Source: JBAZCI01 sp041671025 (GTDB taxonomy: Bacteria; Patescibacteriota; Patescibacteriia; UBA10025). From it: a DNA stretch of 64,000 nucleotides. Positions within the stretch are counted from its first letter, which is position 1. Each line of letters starts with the position of its first letter. The notes below the pieces were generated by a model. The model was not told where the DNA came from, searched no databases, and worked only from the letters and a program-made list of their open reading frames with translations. A program made the translations under genes and the position numbers. The stretch is taken from the NCBI GenBank assembly GCA_041671025.1, contig JBAZCI010000001.1, positions 1-64,000 of the forward strand, read 5' to 3'. Shown in pieces: positions 1-9,025 of the stretch.

Positions 1-87
1 AACATGCAGACGAAAATATTGCGTTCCTGCATGATCGTTGTCCAGATGTTCTGTAAAAGTGCAAAACAATGTAGTTTTGATAGCCAT
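1..87 (-). CDS. Small hypothetical protein, N-terminal 29 residues only
   Basis: An ATG is preceded by a textbook Shine-Dalgarno sequence (AGGAGG, 7-nt spacing) and opens a frame that stays open for 29 codons to the window edge. It encodes MAIKTTLFCTF and onward, ending in YFRLHV at the boundary. The gene is truncated by the window, so its length and family are unknown. The strong SD matches the other small orphan genes in this window. No function can be assigned. Confidence 0.6.
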   Translation of the reverse strand, partial: MAIKTTLFCTFTEHLDNDHAGTQYFRLHV

Positions 88-274
88 GACTCATCCTCCT
101 CATATGGCTAAAAGGGTGAAAGAAAAAACTACTCACTTCTCCTTTTCTTTTTACTTGAGCATGAATACAATTACTCGTTGCGTACCCCCATTCTCCTCCT
201 TTTTAGGCACAAAATCAAGGCAAGATTACTCGCGCCTTCTCATTTTCCGACTTATTGAACTACGAGAGAGGTCG

Positions 275-571
275 TTACGGCGTAAGCGTATTCTGCGTCT
301 GGCAACTGTGCGGAATACCGTAGCAGGTCATCTTTACCGGACCGACGTAATGATAATCTCGTTCAATACCTAGACACTGACAGGAGGTAATTTGGCAATC
401 TGCACACGTTCCGCCCGTACCGCTTTTCTTCGGAAAAAAGAATACAAGAGCGCAGAATATGAGGACCATGCCAATTATCACAACCAGCTTTTTTGTGTTG
501 CGCATATGGACGATTTGCCCCTGCGGAGCTTTTGGTTCATTCGTTTCCATTCTTTCCATAGTTTCACTCAT
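275..571 (-). CDS. Hypothetical single-pass membrane protein with Cys-rich tail
   Basis: A 98-residue protein. A polar N-terminus of about 30 residues (MSETMERMET) is followed by one hydrophobic segment (VVIIGMVLIFCALVFFF) and a short exterior tail with five cysteines (CADC, C-Q-C and two further Cys). The spacing suggests disulfides or a metal site outside the membrane. The ATG at 571 was chosen over upstream TTG/GTG codons, which lie before the GGAGGAGGAG Shine-Dalgarno sequence, although SD-to-start spacing is rather long (about 18 nt). I recognise no family. Topology is probably N-in. Confidence 0.55.
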   Translation of the reverse strand: MSETMERMETNEPKAPQGQIVHMRNTKKLVVIIGMVLIFCALVFFFPKKSGTGGTCADCQITSCQCLGIERDYHYVGPVKMTCYGIPHSCQTQNTLTP

Positions 572-674
572 ATTTTCATTAATTCCATTCTCCTCCTCCC
601 ACACCAATTTGTAAATACTAAATATCTAAACTACCAACTCCCCTGAATTTCCTGCTTCCCCTACCCCACCCATA

Positions 675-703
675 TTGACAAAACATCACCCACGAAGTAT
701 GAT
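675..703 (+). promoter_or_regulatory. Sigma-70 promoter of the CPFHH-repeat gene
   Basis: TTGACA, a 17-nt spacer and TATGAT, about 36 nt upstream of the start codon, on the correct strand. Confidence 0.75.
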
Positions 704-738
704 CCGATATTAACAAAAATCAAAAAATTGGAGGAGTC

Positions 739-1377
739 ATGAGACAAAAAGAAACGAAGGACGTTGAATTTTTTTGCCCATTCCATCACACACTACTGAC
801 CTGCATTCGTGGCTTCGTAGAACTGAGCCGCGAGGAATGCGCGAAAATAACAAAAGCGTTCAACATTGAACATGCGGCGATGTATGTCAGTGATGAATGC
901 GGCTGTGCTTGGATCATTAATATCGGACCAATCAGAGAGAAGGGCAAGCCAACCGGTGACATTGCCTACGTCATTCAAAGCTGGCCATTTACGAGCTCAC
1001 AGACGCGAGAAATGCTTGCCAATCCCCCCGGCAGGCAAGAACTGGACTTCCACGAGGACGCACAGCCCGAAGCGCTCAAACGCAACATGATCACTGCGCC
1101 GACATCGCCAACATTTTGCCCTTTTCATCACAATCCACTTCAGTTGATGCGTCCTTGGACGCCCACGGAACACAGGGTACTGAACAAAGCATTCGGCATC
1201 ACCCATGCGACCATGTACGGAAGCCCCGAATGCAAATGTGTCTGGATGGGATTCTACGGCAATAAGGAAGGACAGCATGGCTCCCGCCACATGTTTGAGT
1301 ACTCGCCGCTACGGTTCGACTGGTTTAAGGCGGTACCTAAGCGGCCGGGGTGTTACAGAATTGTTATTCCTGAATAA
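739..1377 (+). CDS. Orphan protein with two tandem Cys/His (CPFHH...ECxCxW) domains
   Basis: A 212-residue protein made of two copies of one unit. Copy 1 (about residues 12-62) has FCPFHH, then AFNIEHAAMY, then DECGCAW. Copy 2 (about 128-178) has FCPFHH, AFGITHATMY and PECKCVW. The conserved C-x2-HH plus E-C-x-C pattern in each copy looks like a zinc site; this is inference, since I recognise no named family. SD GGAGGAG sits 3-5 nt from the ATG. The gene has its own promoter and terminator, so it is a monocistronic unit. No signal peptide is seen, so it is probably cytoplasmic. Confidence 0.75.
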   Translation: MRQKETKDVEFFCPFHHTLLTCIRGFVELSREECAKITKAFNIEHAAMYVSDECGCAWIINIGPIREKGKPTGDIAYVIQSWPFTSSQTREMLANPPGRQELDFHEDAQPEALKRNMITAPTSPTFCPFHHNPLQLMRPWTPTEHRVLNKAFGITHATMYGSPECKCVWMGFYGNKEGQHGSRHMFEYSPLRFDWFKAVPKRPGCYRIVIPE

Positions 1378-1409
1378 CAGCATCCCCGTACCGTATCGCA
1401 CAACATTGA

Positions 1410-1446
1410 CCTCGCTTCAGTCATCAAGACAAGCGAGGTTTTTTTA
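1410..1446 (+). terminator. Rho-independent terminator of the CPFHH-repeat gene
   Basis: CCTCGCTT and AAGCGAGG arms (8 bp) are followed by a 7-T run. Confidence 0.85.
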
Positions 1447-1464
1447 TATAAGAAATCAAGAAAT

Positions 1465-1506
1465 AAAAAACCGCACCCTCTTTCTCTTGATGAGAAATGA
1501 ATGCGG
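1465..1506 (-). terminator. Rho-independent terminator of the 509-aa gene
   Basis: On the minus strand a CCGCA...TGCGG hairpin is followed by six T. It belongs to the recurrent CCGCAC-type hairpins of this genome. Confidence 0.75.
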
Positions 1507-1513
1507 TGAATAT

Positions 1514-3043
1514 CTACTCGATGGACTTCATAACTGTCTCATCGGTGTAGGCAAAGAGCGGAGCAGGTTTAGTAGAAGGAAGATTCGCCCAACGACTATG
1601 CGATTGAACAAACGTAATACCGTCGGGAAGCACCCATCCGTGGTAGATAAAGGCAAGATTCCGGGCGTGATCACTCGCTCGATATCCACTAGGAAGACGT
1701 CGTAGAAATGGACGAACTATCTGCTGTCTACTGACCCGATCTTCACTATAAGCAGCTCGCTGAACAACTTCTCCGGCTTTGTTTTTCTGCGGTTCCCGAC
1801 ATATAATATGGAACAGCGCATCTACAATAATGTATTCAAACACAGCGCGAAGAAATGAGAGATCGTAGTTCTGCCAGTTATTCAGAATTTCGTCATCACA
1901 GTGAAGAGTAAAATCCCGAAAATACGCCCAGTACGTAAATATCCCAACACCAGTTTTTCTAACGTTGACCTCCAGCTTAACGTTCGGAAAACATTCACCC
2001 TCCGCATGAAAAGAAAAAGACTTAATGCCTACGCTATTCAGCGGACTCACATCAACCAGTACGGAATCAAATCCAAACGGTCGTATACCATATCTTGGAT
2101 TTTCCAGGATCTCCCGTTGCCGTGAATCAAAAACCGCAGAGAGTTGAGAGCTATGATCCATAAACCACTTGCCAAAAATCTCGGACTTTGCAAAATCTTT
2201 GGCAACTTCCCTCTGCATGCTTCTCAAAAGGCCGACAACTACATGTCGCAAGCGATGGGGAACGATGAATTGATTCTTGATCTGGCTGACCAGATTTTGA
2301 AAATTCGGCAGCATGAATTCATCCCTTGAAGTGGACCCATCCAAGTCTTCTTGAGCAACTACCTCCGTCTTGCTACCAAGATACACAGATATGTAGTCCA
2401 GCGACTCAATAATCCTTCTGAGAAAATCCTCTGCTTCATGATTTCCCGCATCGGTAAGTTCGATAATACGTAGCAACCATTCTTTTTGTGGCCTGCTGTC
2501 AGAATAGGGAGATGATGTCGCCAGATAAATCACATGCGGGATAAAAGGCAAATCCTCCTCATAGAATTCATCATCGGTGCACTCTCCTTCGGCAACGCGA
2601 CGTCTGTGCTCTTCTATATACTGAACTTGACCCCTGAATAATAAGCGACAAAAACGCAATGCGATTTCGGGAGTACTCCCCACAAACCGATAGAACGCGG
2701 CACCAATAAGATTCTGTCCTTTTGATATCGCCTCTTTTTCGTCCTTGGCAGATGGCGCGCAGAATTTGAATAGGTAGTCGATATCACCCGATACCATTGC
2801 CTGCTCACCCAACGCTGCCCCAAGTAACGTAAAAGTCTCGCGGGCCCTTCGTGGTTTACCAGATAGTAAATAGTCTTTTTCTATACAGGTAAACAAGTGT
2901 TTTAAGAGTTTTACTCTCTCTGCCTTTGGGGAATTTTCGAACATACTCGCAATGCGACGAATGGCTCTCAAAGATTGCCTGTCCACTTCGCCGTTCAACA
3001 GATGCCGCAATTCTTTTCGCAGAGGATCTCCACTTTTTCCCAT
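1514..3043 (-). CDS. Hypothetical protein, 509 aa, helical N-terminal half
   Basis: Start ATG has SD GGAGG with 8-nt spacing. The first half (about residues 15-240) is rich in helix-forming, Arg/Glu-rich segments that resemble a HEAT/TPR-like solenoid (MFENSPKAERVKLLKHL; ALRFCRLLFRGQ). The second half has more beta character (SFSFHAEGECFPNVKLEV) and ends in a Tyr/Trp-rich tail. No signal peptide or membrane segment is seen and no catalytic motif stands out. It is monocistronic, with a TTGACA/TAAAGT promoter upstream and its own terminator. I do not recognise the family. Confidence 0.7.
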   Translation of the reverse strand: MGKSGDPLRKELRHLLNGEVDRQSLRAIRRIASMFENSPKAERVKLLKHLFTCIEKDYLLSGKPRRARETFTLLGAALGEQAMVSGDIDYLFKFCAPSAKDEKEAISKGQNLIGAAFYRFVGSTPEIALRFCRLLFRGQVQYIEEHRRRVAEGECTDDEFYEEDLPFIPHVIYLATSSPYSDSRPQKEWLLRIIELTDAGNHEAEDFLRRIIESLDYISVYLGSKTEVVAQEDLDGSTSRDEFMLPNFQNLVSQIKNQFIVPHRLRHVVVGLLRSMQREVAKDFAKSEIFGKWFMDHSSQLSAVFDSRQREILENPRYGIRPFGFDSVLVDVSPLNSVGIKSFSFHAEGECFPNVKLEVNVRKTGVGIFTYWAYFRDFTLHCDDEILNNWQNYDLSFLRAVFEYIIVDALFHIICREPQKNKAGEVVQRAAYSEDRVSRQQIVRPFLRRLPSGYRASDHARNLAFIYHGWVLPDGITFVQSHSRWANLPSTKPAPLFAYTDETVMKSIE

Positions 3044-3108
3044 TATATTCCTCCATTTCTTTTATTTCAGATTTATTAATATTCAATTGTAAAGAACGAT
3101 AGCGAATC

Positions 3109-3137
3109 ACTTTAGCAAATAGTTTGCATTTTGTCAA
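3109..3137 (-). promoter_or_regulatory. Sigma-70 promoter of the 509-aa gene
   Basis: On the minus strand: TTGACA, 17 nt, TAAAGT, about 65 nt before the ATG. Confidence 0.7.
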
Positions 3138-3182
3138 TCCCCGACACTTCCACTGGTCTATGCACTATCAATATGTTTTAAT

Positions 3183-3212
3183 AAAAAAACCGCACGCCTT
3201 TTCAGCATGCGG
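3183..3212 (-). terminator. Terminator of the M23-like gene
   Basis: On the minus strand a hairpin with CCGCA(T)GC and GC(G)TGCGG arms is followed by seven T, just downstream of the stop codon at 3233. Confidence 0.8.
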
Positions 3213-3232
3213 TTGAAAAGTAAATTGATGCC

Positions 3233-4090
3233 CTAGAGACAGTAATCGCTCGTCTTTCCTGCAGTCGGATCTCCGGCCGGGAGACTGCGAATGCGCGTCT
3301 CATCAGCGGCTGGCAGATAATCAAACCAGCAGACGGCATGCTGGGCTAACTCAAGATCGTGGCTCGCTGCATAGCTCGCATTTTGGGAGGCCGCATTCTT
3401 CTTCGTCAAATCGTATACGCCGAAGTCAAAGAAGACATTAAGACCGCCTTTGGTGACGCCGACAGCCGTAGCAATTTCCTCGCCCGCAGTTACGTTAACA
3501 TACGGGTTCACATTGGTCGTACGTGAATCCATTTCTTGTGCGGCAGGAAATGTGTCGACGATAGCCTGAAATTTCGGCGTGAGGACAAGCAGATGACCGA
3601 GACGATACATCATACCGCACGGCATAATGAAATCAAATGTGTACTGCACTTCACCGTTGATGAGATAACGACCGCCGCGGACAATCTCCGCATCAGCGGG
3701 AGCCGTGACGCTCACCGCGGTCGTCTTCGCATTGTCAAAACGAAAACCGCCGTGGGGCTTGTATTCGCCGCGGGTCTGACCGGGATACAAAATAGCTGTC
3801 ACGTCGGTCAATTCAACGGGCGATGCAAACAACGGAGTCGGACATGCCGGTGGCGTTCCGGTCGCTACCCATCCATTTTGCGTATTTTGCCATTGAACGG
3901 CCGATGCAGTCGACGCGTCATTCGTATAGCCGGTATTCGCGGGTTGCGTCTGATTGGTATACGCCTGATTTGTCTGTGTCCCCGTTGATTGGTTTGCCGG
4001 CGTTACCGTTTCCGGATCTTTATCAAGCATGAAGAAAACTCCGAGCCCGATGATGATGACTACACCGACAGAGATAATGGCTATTTTCAT
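3233..4090 (-). CDS. Membrane-anchored M23/LytM-like (duplicated hybrid motif) protein
   Basis: A 285-residue protein. An N-terminal membrane anchor (residues 3-22, IAIISVGVVIIIGLGVFF) is followed by a Thr/Asn/Gln-rich linker (about 25-75) and a globular domain. That domain has the order GEYKPHGGFRF...VTAPADAEIVRGG...RLGHLLVL, resembling the HxxxD / Px-G-x-V / HLH layout of LytM peptidases. The usual second His motif (HLH) reads GHL, so the zinc site may be incomplete. A role at the cell wall or as a degenerate peptidase scaffold is inference. It is monocistronic, with a terminator at 3183-3212. Confidence 0.6.
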   Translation of the reverse strand: MKIAIISVGVVIIIGLGVFFMLDKDPETVTPANQSTGTQTNQAYTNQTQPANTGYTNDASTASAVQWQNTQNGWVATGTPPACPTPLFASPVELTDVTAILYPGQTRGEYKPHGGFRFDNAKTTAVSVTAPADAEIVRGGRYLINGEVQYTFDFIMPCGMMYRLGHLLVLTPKFQAIVDTFPAAQEMDSRTTNVNPYVNVTAGEEIATAVGVTKGGLNVFFDFGVYDLTKKNAASQNASYAASHDLELAQHAVCWFDYLPAADETRIRSLPAGDPTAGKTSDYCL

Positions 4091-4193
4091 AAATGTTTGA
4101 TTTTAATAACAACCATTCTCATTATCTGCTTTTTATTCATAATAATCAACGTACGCCATCAAGGCTTGTTTCTATTCTCCTATCTAAATCACC

Positions 4194-4577
4194 TCATCTC
4201 TTCTTTCGTCTTTGCTCCCAGGCGCGCACTTCATCCTCATCCATGCCGAGATAATGAGCGATCTCGTGATGTACGACTTCATGGATGAGCAAACGAATGC
4301 GTACGGGATCATTGCCTGCAGTTCTTTCTATCGCATGCTTAAACAGCGTGATTTTGTCGGGAAGTACGCCGCTATACGAGACACTGCGGTGAGGAAGTGA
4401 CACACCCTGATACAGTCCGAGCAGTGAACCATGCACGGAGATTTCCTCTTCGGTCTGACGTGCGGCGCGAGAATCATCTTCGAGCACAAATGCGACGTTT
4501 ACGATGCTGTTGCGCACGGATGCGGGCACTTGAGCCACGGCTTCTGCGATATATTCTTCAAATTTTTCCCTGTCCAT
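4194..4577 (-). CDS. Minimal zincin metallopeptidase family protein (PF06262-like)
   Basis: A 127-residue cytoplasmic protein whose C-terminal third reads LLIHEVVHHEIAHYLGMDEDEVRAWE. HEIAH is the HExxH zinc motif, and the following Gly-Met-Asp-Glu is the extended third-ligand region typical of the small zincin-like family PF06262. The family is widespread in bacteria, usually about 115-130 aa, and its substrate is not known. It lies downstream of the large DUF2341 gene on the same strand with a terminator between, so it is probably transcribed alone. Confidence 0.8.
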   Translation of the reverse strand: MDREKFEEYIAEAVAQVPASVRNSIVNVAFVLEDDSRAARQTEEEISVHGSLLGLYQGVSLPHRSVSYSGVLPDKITLFKHAIERTAGNDPVRIRLLIHEVVHHEIAHYLGMDEDEVRAWEQRRKKR

Positions 4578-4620
4578 ATATGTATATCATAGCACAGGAA
4601 GATGTAGAATATGGGTTATA

Positions 4621-4647
4621 AAAAAACCGAATGCGTACCGCACCCGG
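4621..4647 (-). terminator. Terminator downstream of the DUF2341 surface-protein gene
   Basis: On the minus strand the hairpin arms are CCGGGTGCG and CGCATTCGG, followed by a T run. Confidence 0.75.
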
Positions 4648-4681
4648 CTTTTAGGATTTCTTGTGAGAGTTTCCTTACATC

Positions 4682-7600
4682 TTACCAATACACATACTCG
4701 AGTGCAGGCGAACTCAATTTGCAATTGCATTCTACCCAACACGCATTCCGCTTATCATATGTTTGACACTTATTCAGTACCGTCACATGAAACGTATCCT
4801 CATCCGAAGCGCCTTCCAATGTGAGCTCTGTCACGGTCAGGGTTACATCGAAATCGCCGGCGCTCATCGGACCGGGTCTCCAGTAAAAACGCGTCCCCGT
4901 CCACGTAAATCGAGAATCGCTGATGGTGTACGCCAGCCGATCATTATCAGGATCAATGGCATGAGGCGTGATACTTACCTCTCCCATTTCAGAAACAGTC
5001 ATATCAGGGATCGGGTCTAATACCGGCGGACCCGGTAGATTATCAACCGTGATGACTATCGTTTCTTCATCTACAGCGACTCCGTCGGTGACGCTGAATG
5101 TCAGTGGATATATACCCGCATCAAATTGCGTCGGGGTCCACTGGAAGAGGCCGGTTTCTGGTGAAAAACTGTACGGGGTTGGCAGCGATCCGGCGAGTCC
5201 GTATTCTAGCGTTTGCGGATCAGGATCGTTAGCACCGAGTTGTATCTCAAGCAAGTCGTTCTCGGACACCGTTTGATCACCTATAGGATTGAGTACAGGA
5301 GCGGTGTTGTGAAGAATGGTGAGAGCTGCTTCGGGATCATAGTATGACGAATATACATTACTGCCGGACGGATCAATTGCACGGCACCGGAGTCCTACAT
5401 TCGACTGCGGAATCAAGCCTGAAGTATCCCAGGTGTATGCAGACGATTCGGAATGGGATCCGATCTGATACCAAAACATTCCGTCTTCGGCTTCTTCTGC
5501 ATCAATCATAACTGTCGGCTCGACACTCGAGAACTTTCTGACACCCACCCAGTCAACGGCCATTTCGATCCCCCAGTGTGGACGCCAGACAAGGCCCGTA
5601 ATCGCACTAACATTGCCGAGTACTGTGGTGACTTCTGTCAAAGACGTTCCATCATTTACATTGGCATACAATGTTTCTTCATCAGCGCTGTACCATGCTC
5701 TCATACGCACCCATACCGGCGTTTGAGGATCCGGTGCCGCCACGCCGGTCCAAATATTGTTGACTACCCAGTCAGATTCGCTCCGTGCCGCATACGTTAC
5801 TTCATCGGTACCGGAGAGAATGATATGATAGCCGGATTTGTATCCCCGGCCGCGTTCGGTATCAAATCGGCTACGCGTCTCTACGGCGACATCTTTATGA
5901 TCAGATACCGTAACCAAGGGTGACGGCGGCAAATACTTCGCCCACTGACCCGGGACTCCTTCTGAAAACCTTAAAGAACCGCTGCCTGTGTACACATAAA
6001 ATGGTCCCTGTGATCGAGTCCAATACGGAGCACTAAATACATCGGAATTGAAATCTTGCCGATATATCCAACAGGCTGCATTATCTTCGACGTCAGAGGT
6101 AATCCCTCCGGGACACAAACTAGCCTGCTGACTGGTCGTGGATGCCGATCCGTTTCCATAATACAGATAGAGTACAACATCTTGGTTGGCGGGAAGTTCC
6201 GGGACTTTGACGCGAACATCGGCAAAATTGCCATCGACTTTATTCGAAATCCAATATGCCAGCTCTTGCTGCTCGGTACTGTCTACGAAGCGCAGGTCGG
6301 AAAAGTCGCTGTTCATGTCCGCATCATAAGGAACATGTACCACCACCGGATAGTCGGTCAATGTCCTCCCCGAATTTTCTGTAATCGTAACCTTTCTTTT
6401 GAGATCCCAGCCGTTATTCCCCCATTCCGTACCCAGGTTTTTGTCATAATACGCTTCCATGGCATAGGTAATGGCGTCACTGTCGGGATCCGTTGAACCT
6501 GTACATGCAAGTTCAACGCTTGCATCAATGACACTGCTTCCGCATTGTGTTCCGTTGCATTGCAAAGATGTCGGCGTCGTCGGTCTCATGGATACTGAAA
6601 AGTCGCTTCGAGCAATAAAGGCCTCAAATTCATACAGGGTGCCGTTATACGATTGCACATCCTGTGCATCCGTAGCCATACCGATTTTGAGAAGTGAACT
6701 CGACTGCGGCGCAAAAGAAACATCGCCGAGCGCATGTAGTCCATCGCCGATGCCACGCTTAACCCCTAATGCAGTAGTGTCGTTAAAGAATGTTAATCGG
6801 TGAGTTCGCGGTACGCTGTTCCCGGACTGCGCAATAGAATAGTCCAGCCGCACCCTGTTTACATCTTCCGCCGCGGGAATGGCAAGCTGTATTTCGCTGA
6901 GACCGGTACTAAACGCGGCGCCGGTACCATGACTGCCGTCGTTGACGTTGGCTTGATTTGTCACGGAACCCCCGGTGGTGGTGATAGTCCCCCCGGAACT
7001 GCTTGAGGCAATATTTTCTTTTGACGATCCGTACGTTTCAAACCCGCACGAATTCGTTGCCTTTACTTTCCAGGTGTAGTTTTGGGTAGCGAGCGAAGAA
7101 TACGCATACTCGCTCGAGGCGGTCGTGTCTGAAAAAATCGGGTTAATCGGATCGGAAGCATCGAAAAGTGAAAATGCGTAACTGATATTTTCCCCCGGAT
7201 ACGATCTCCCGGCATCTTCCCAATCAAATGTATACAACGAGTCGTTAAGTACAGAGTTTTCAGTAGGCGTAAGAAGAAAAAACGGCTTTGGTGCACCGTA
7301 TTGACTGTTAGCCACGGTGTCGGAAACAGCCAAGAGTCGTGAGGTTGAGAAGCCATACACCGCATAGTAGTAATCCCGACAACTGTCCGCATCAACAATT
7401 TCATAGCTTGTCGCATTCGGCGAAAGCGTGGCAACTGCTTCAGCACCGGTGTAATTATCCCGATTGATCTCCCCGTTTTCGACTCTGTAGACCGTCAGAT
7501 GGTCGAGCGAAGTTTCCGTAAATTCATTCCACGAGAGCACGACATTCGCGCTCGTCGTATCGGAAAAACGAGCTGAAAGACCCGAAATGTTGTACGGTAT

Positions 7601-8089
7601 GACCGTCAGATTAGCGGGTGCTCCGACCGCCAGCCCGACTTCTGGATTGCTCGTCTCACAGGTATGCACGATTTGAAAATCATTTACTCCGAATGGAAGG
7701 TTGATTGTGTCGGTAAGCGCGTAGGCAGTGACATTCTCTGAATACGACGTGTTAGCCAATAATAGCGTCGGCACATACGATGAAGAAGAGTACGAGGTCC
7801 AGTTGTACTCGGGATGCGGCACATTCTCAAACTTCATTGAGCTGTTGTATACTCCATCACCATTTGCATCTTGCTTCGTCACCCCTACGGTCCATGAAGT
7901 AGTACCGCCGGGACGTATGTAATGACGATCATCTAAAAACCCGATGCCACATGAATGCGGCGACAGTGTCGTCACGTTTGGGTAGTCTGCTTCTAACCTA
8001 TACGTTGCGTTCGCATTATGGAAAACAAAGAAACTGGCAACAACTGCCAATCCTCCAAAAATGATGGTTATGATGGTGAATCGCTTCAT
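4682..8089 (-). CDS. Large secreted surface protein: FN3-like, DUF2341, cadherin-like/He_PIG domains
   Basis: A 1,135-residue protein. A signal peptide (residues 1-28, ending NANA) is followed by fibronectin-like beta domains with SYTFDWEDAG and ENISYAFSLFDASD segments. Next come a DUF2341 domain (about 560-660; WDLKRKVTITENSG...DYPVVVHVP...ELAYWI...LYLYYGNGSA) and a concanavalin-like segment (about 670-850). It ends with two He_PIG/cadherin-like repeats (NPIGDQTVSENDLLEIQ; DPIPDMTVSEMGEVSI) and a short Cys-rich tail (NACWVECNC). There is no sortase motif or C-terminal anchor. It probably acts in adhesion or glycan binding at the cell surface. DUF2341 giants are common in Patescibacteria. Confidence 0.85.
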   Translation of the reverse strand: MKRFTIITIIFGGLAVVASFFVFHNANATYRLEADYPNVTTLSPHSCGIGFLDDRHYIRPGGTTSWTVGVTKQDANGDGVYNSSMKFENVPHPEYNWTSYSSSSYVPTLLLANTSYSENVTAYALTDTINLPFGVNDFQIVHTCETSNPEVGLAVGAPANLTVIPYNISGLSARFSDTTSANVVLSWNEFTETSLDHLTVYRVENGEINRDNYTGAEAVATLSPNATSYEIVDADSCRDYYYAVYGFSTSRLLAVSDTVANSQYGAPKPFFLLTPTENSVLNDSLYTFDWEDAGRSYPGENISYAFSLFDASDPINPIFSDTTASSEYAYSSLATQNYTWKVKATNSCGFETYGSSKENIASSSSGGTITTTGGSVTNQANVNDGSHGTGAAFSTGLSEIQLAIPAAEDVNRVRLDYSIAQSGNSVPRTHRLTFFNDTTALGVKRGIGDGLHALGDVSFAPQSSSLLKIGMATDAQDVQSYNGTLYEFEAFIARSDFSVSMRPTTPTSLQCNGTQCGSSVIDASVELACTGSTDPDSDAITYAMEAYYDKNLGTEWGNNGWDLKRKVTITENSGRTLTDYPVVVHVPYDADMNSDFSDLRFVDSTEQQELAYWISNKVDGNFADVRVKVPELPANQDVVLYLYYGNGSASTTSQQASLCPGGITSDVEDNAACWIYRQDFNSDVFSAPYWTRSQGPFYVYTGSGSLRFSEGVPGQWAKYLPPSPLVTVSDHKDVAVETRSRFDTERGRGYKSGYHIILSGTDEVTYAARSESDWVVNNIWTGVAAPDPQTPVWVRMRAWYSADEETLYANVNDGTSLTEVTTVLGNVSAITGLVWRPHWGIEMAVDWVGVRKFSSVEPTVMIDAEEAEDGMFWYQIGSHSESSAYTWDTSGLIPQSNVGLRCRAIDPSGSNVYSSYYDPEAALTILHNTAPVLNPIGDQTVSENDLLEIQLGANDPDPQTLEYGLAGSLPTPYSFSPETGLFQWTPTQFDAGIYPLTFSVTDGVAVDEETIVITVDNLPGPPVLDPIPDMTVSEMGEVSITPHAIDPDNDRLAYTISDSRFTWTGTRFYWRPGPMSAGDFDVTLTVTELTLEGASDEDTFHVTVLNKCQTYDKRNACWVECNCKLSSPALEYVYW

Positions 8090-8182
8090 ATTTTTGTATA
8101 TACCTCTTAAGTCTTAGGAGTCAAAATGATAGATTTTTGGGGTTTTGTAGCTGATGATTTTCAAGTAGTTCTATCAACACCG

Positions 8183-8536
8183 TTAGCTATCGCCATACTC
8201 TGTATATTTCTTGTCCGAACCTTTTGCTTTTTCTACCGGATACTTTGCCGCACTTTTAACCATTTTGTCTTCGACAATCTTCTTCAAATCAAATTGCATG
8301 AGATGTGCGAGTTCAAGCAATTTCATTCCTACATCCCCCACCTCGTCTAATATTTTCTCCCGATTCTTTGTAATACCTTCGGGAGTCGCTTTTGATTCCC
8401 ATTGAAAAAGTTCGAGAAGTTCCGCAGCTTCCACCATGGTCGCAACGGCAATTTCTTTTGGGGTATGGAATTTCATCCAGTCGCGTTCTGTATGAAAATC
8501 TATAACACGTTTTGTAAGTTCGTGAATTGTGCTCAT
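8183..8536 (-). CDS. MazG-like nucleotide pyrophosphohydrolase (copy 2)
   Basis: A 117-residue protein starting MSTIHELTKRV. VEAAELLELFQW supplies the ExxE half, and EVGDVGMKLLEL the ExxD half, of the Mg-binding four-helix MazG fold. The reaction is hydrolysis of NTP/dNTP to NMP plus PPi, as in housecleaning dCTP-pyrophosphatase-like enzymes. The ATG overlaps the stop of the upstream paralogue by ATGA, showing translational coupling. The conserved tail AAKYPVEKAKGSDKKYTEY is shared with copy 1, so the pair arose by duplication. Confidence 0.85.
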   Translation of the reverse strand: MSTIHELTKRVIDFHTERDWMKFHTPKEIAVATMVEAAELLELFQWESKATPEGITKNREKILDEVGDVGMKLLELAHLMQFDLKKIVEDKMVKSAAKYPVEKAKGSDKKYTEYGDS

Positions 8537-8877
8537 AAGTCGGTATGTTTGGTATCCCGGCCAAAAGATTTTTCTACCGGATATTTCGCGGCACTGCGTT
8601 CGATCTTGCGGATAATGGCATCGCTCAAATTGATGTCGAGCGCATGAGCGAACGTGAGGAGATAGATCATGCAATCGGCAAGTTCATCTGCAATGTCCTG
8701 CCGTTTTGCATCCTGGTATTCCTTCGTCGCGCCTTTAGCCCACTGGAAATTCTCCATGAGCTCGGCTGTTTCGATAGCTAAAGAAATAGCCAGCTCCTTG
8801 GGCGTATGGAACTGAGCCCAGTCGCGTTCATCACGGAATTTGATTATTTTTTCCTGTAGCTGTTGAAGTTCGTCCAT
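8533..8877 (-). CDS. MazG-like nucleotide pyrophosphohydrolase (copy 1)
   Basis: A 114-residue protein starting MDELQQLQEKI. It has IETAELMENFQW and ELADCMIYLLTF, the ExxE and ExxD metal motifs of the MazG-like family. A longer start at 8904 (MRKKW) is possible. Neither start has a strong SD; the family's usual N-terminus favours 8877. It is the first gene of a two-gene operon with its paralogue. Paralogous pairs could form homo- or heterotetramers or have different nucleotide specificity, but which cannot be told from sequence. Confidence 0.85.
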   Translation of the reverse strand: MDELQQLQEKIIKFRDERDWAQFHTPKELAISLAIETAELMENFQWAKGATKEYQDAKRQDIADELADCMIYLLTFAHALDINLSDAIIRKIERSAAKYPVEKSFGRDTKHTDL

Positions 8878-8936
8878 GAACGTATTTTCCCACTTTTTTC
8901 TCATTAAATCAACCACACCATATATAAAAAAATTGA

Positions 8937-8965
8937 TTGACAACACAACAAACGCGGAGTAGTCT
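8937..8965 (+). promoter_or_regulatory. Sigma-70 promoter of the 99-aa Cys/His protein gene
   Basis: TTGACA, 17 nt, TAGTCT, about 60 nt before the start codon. Confidence 0.65.
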
Positions 8966-9025
8966 AATTTTATACCAAATCGAACATCGATAACCTAACA
9001 CAACTCAAAACGCCCTGGAGGGATC

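Noticed and set aside
38..373. 111-aa plus-strand ORF at the window start
   Set aside because: It runs antisense to the partial SD-equipped gene at 1-87 and to the membrane protein at 275-571, has no SD and a low-complexity composition.
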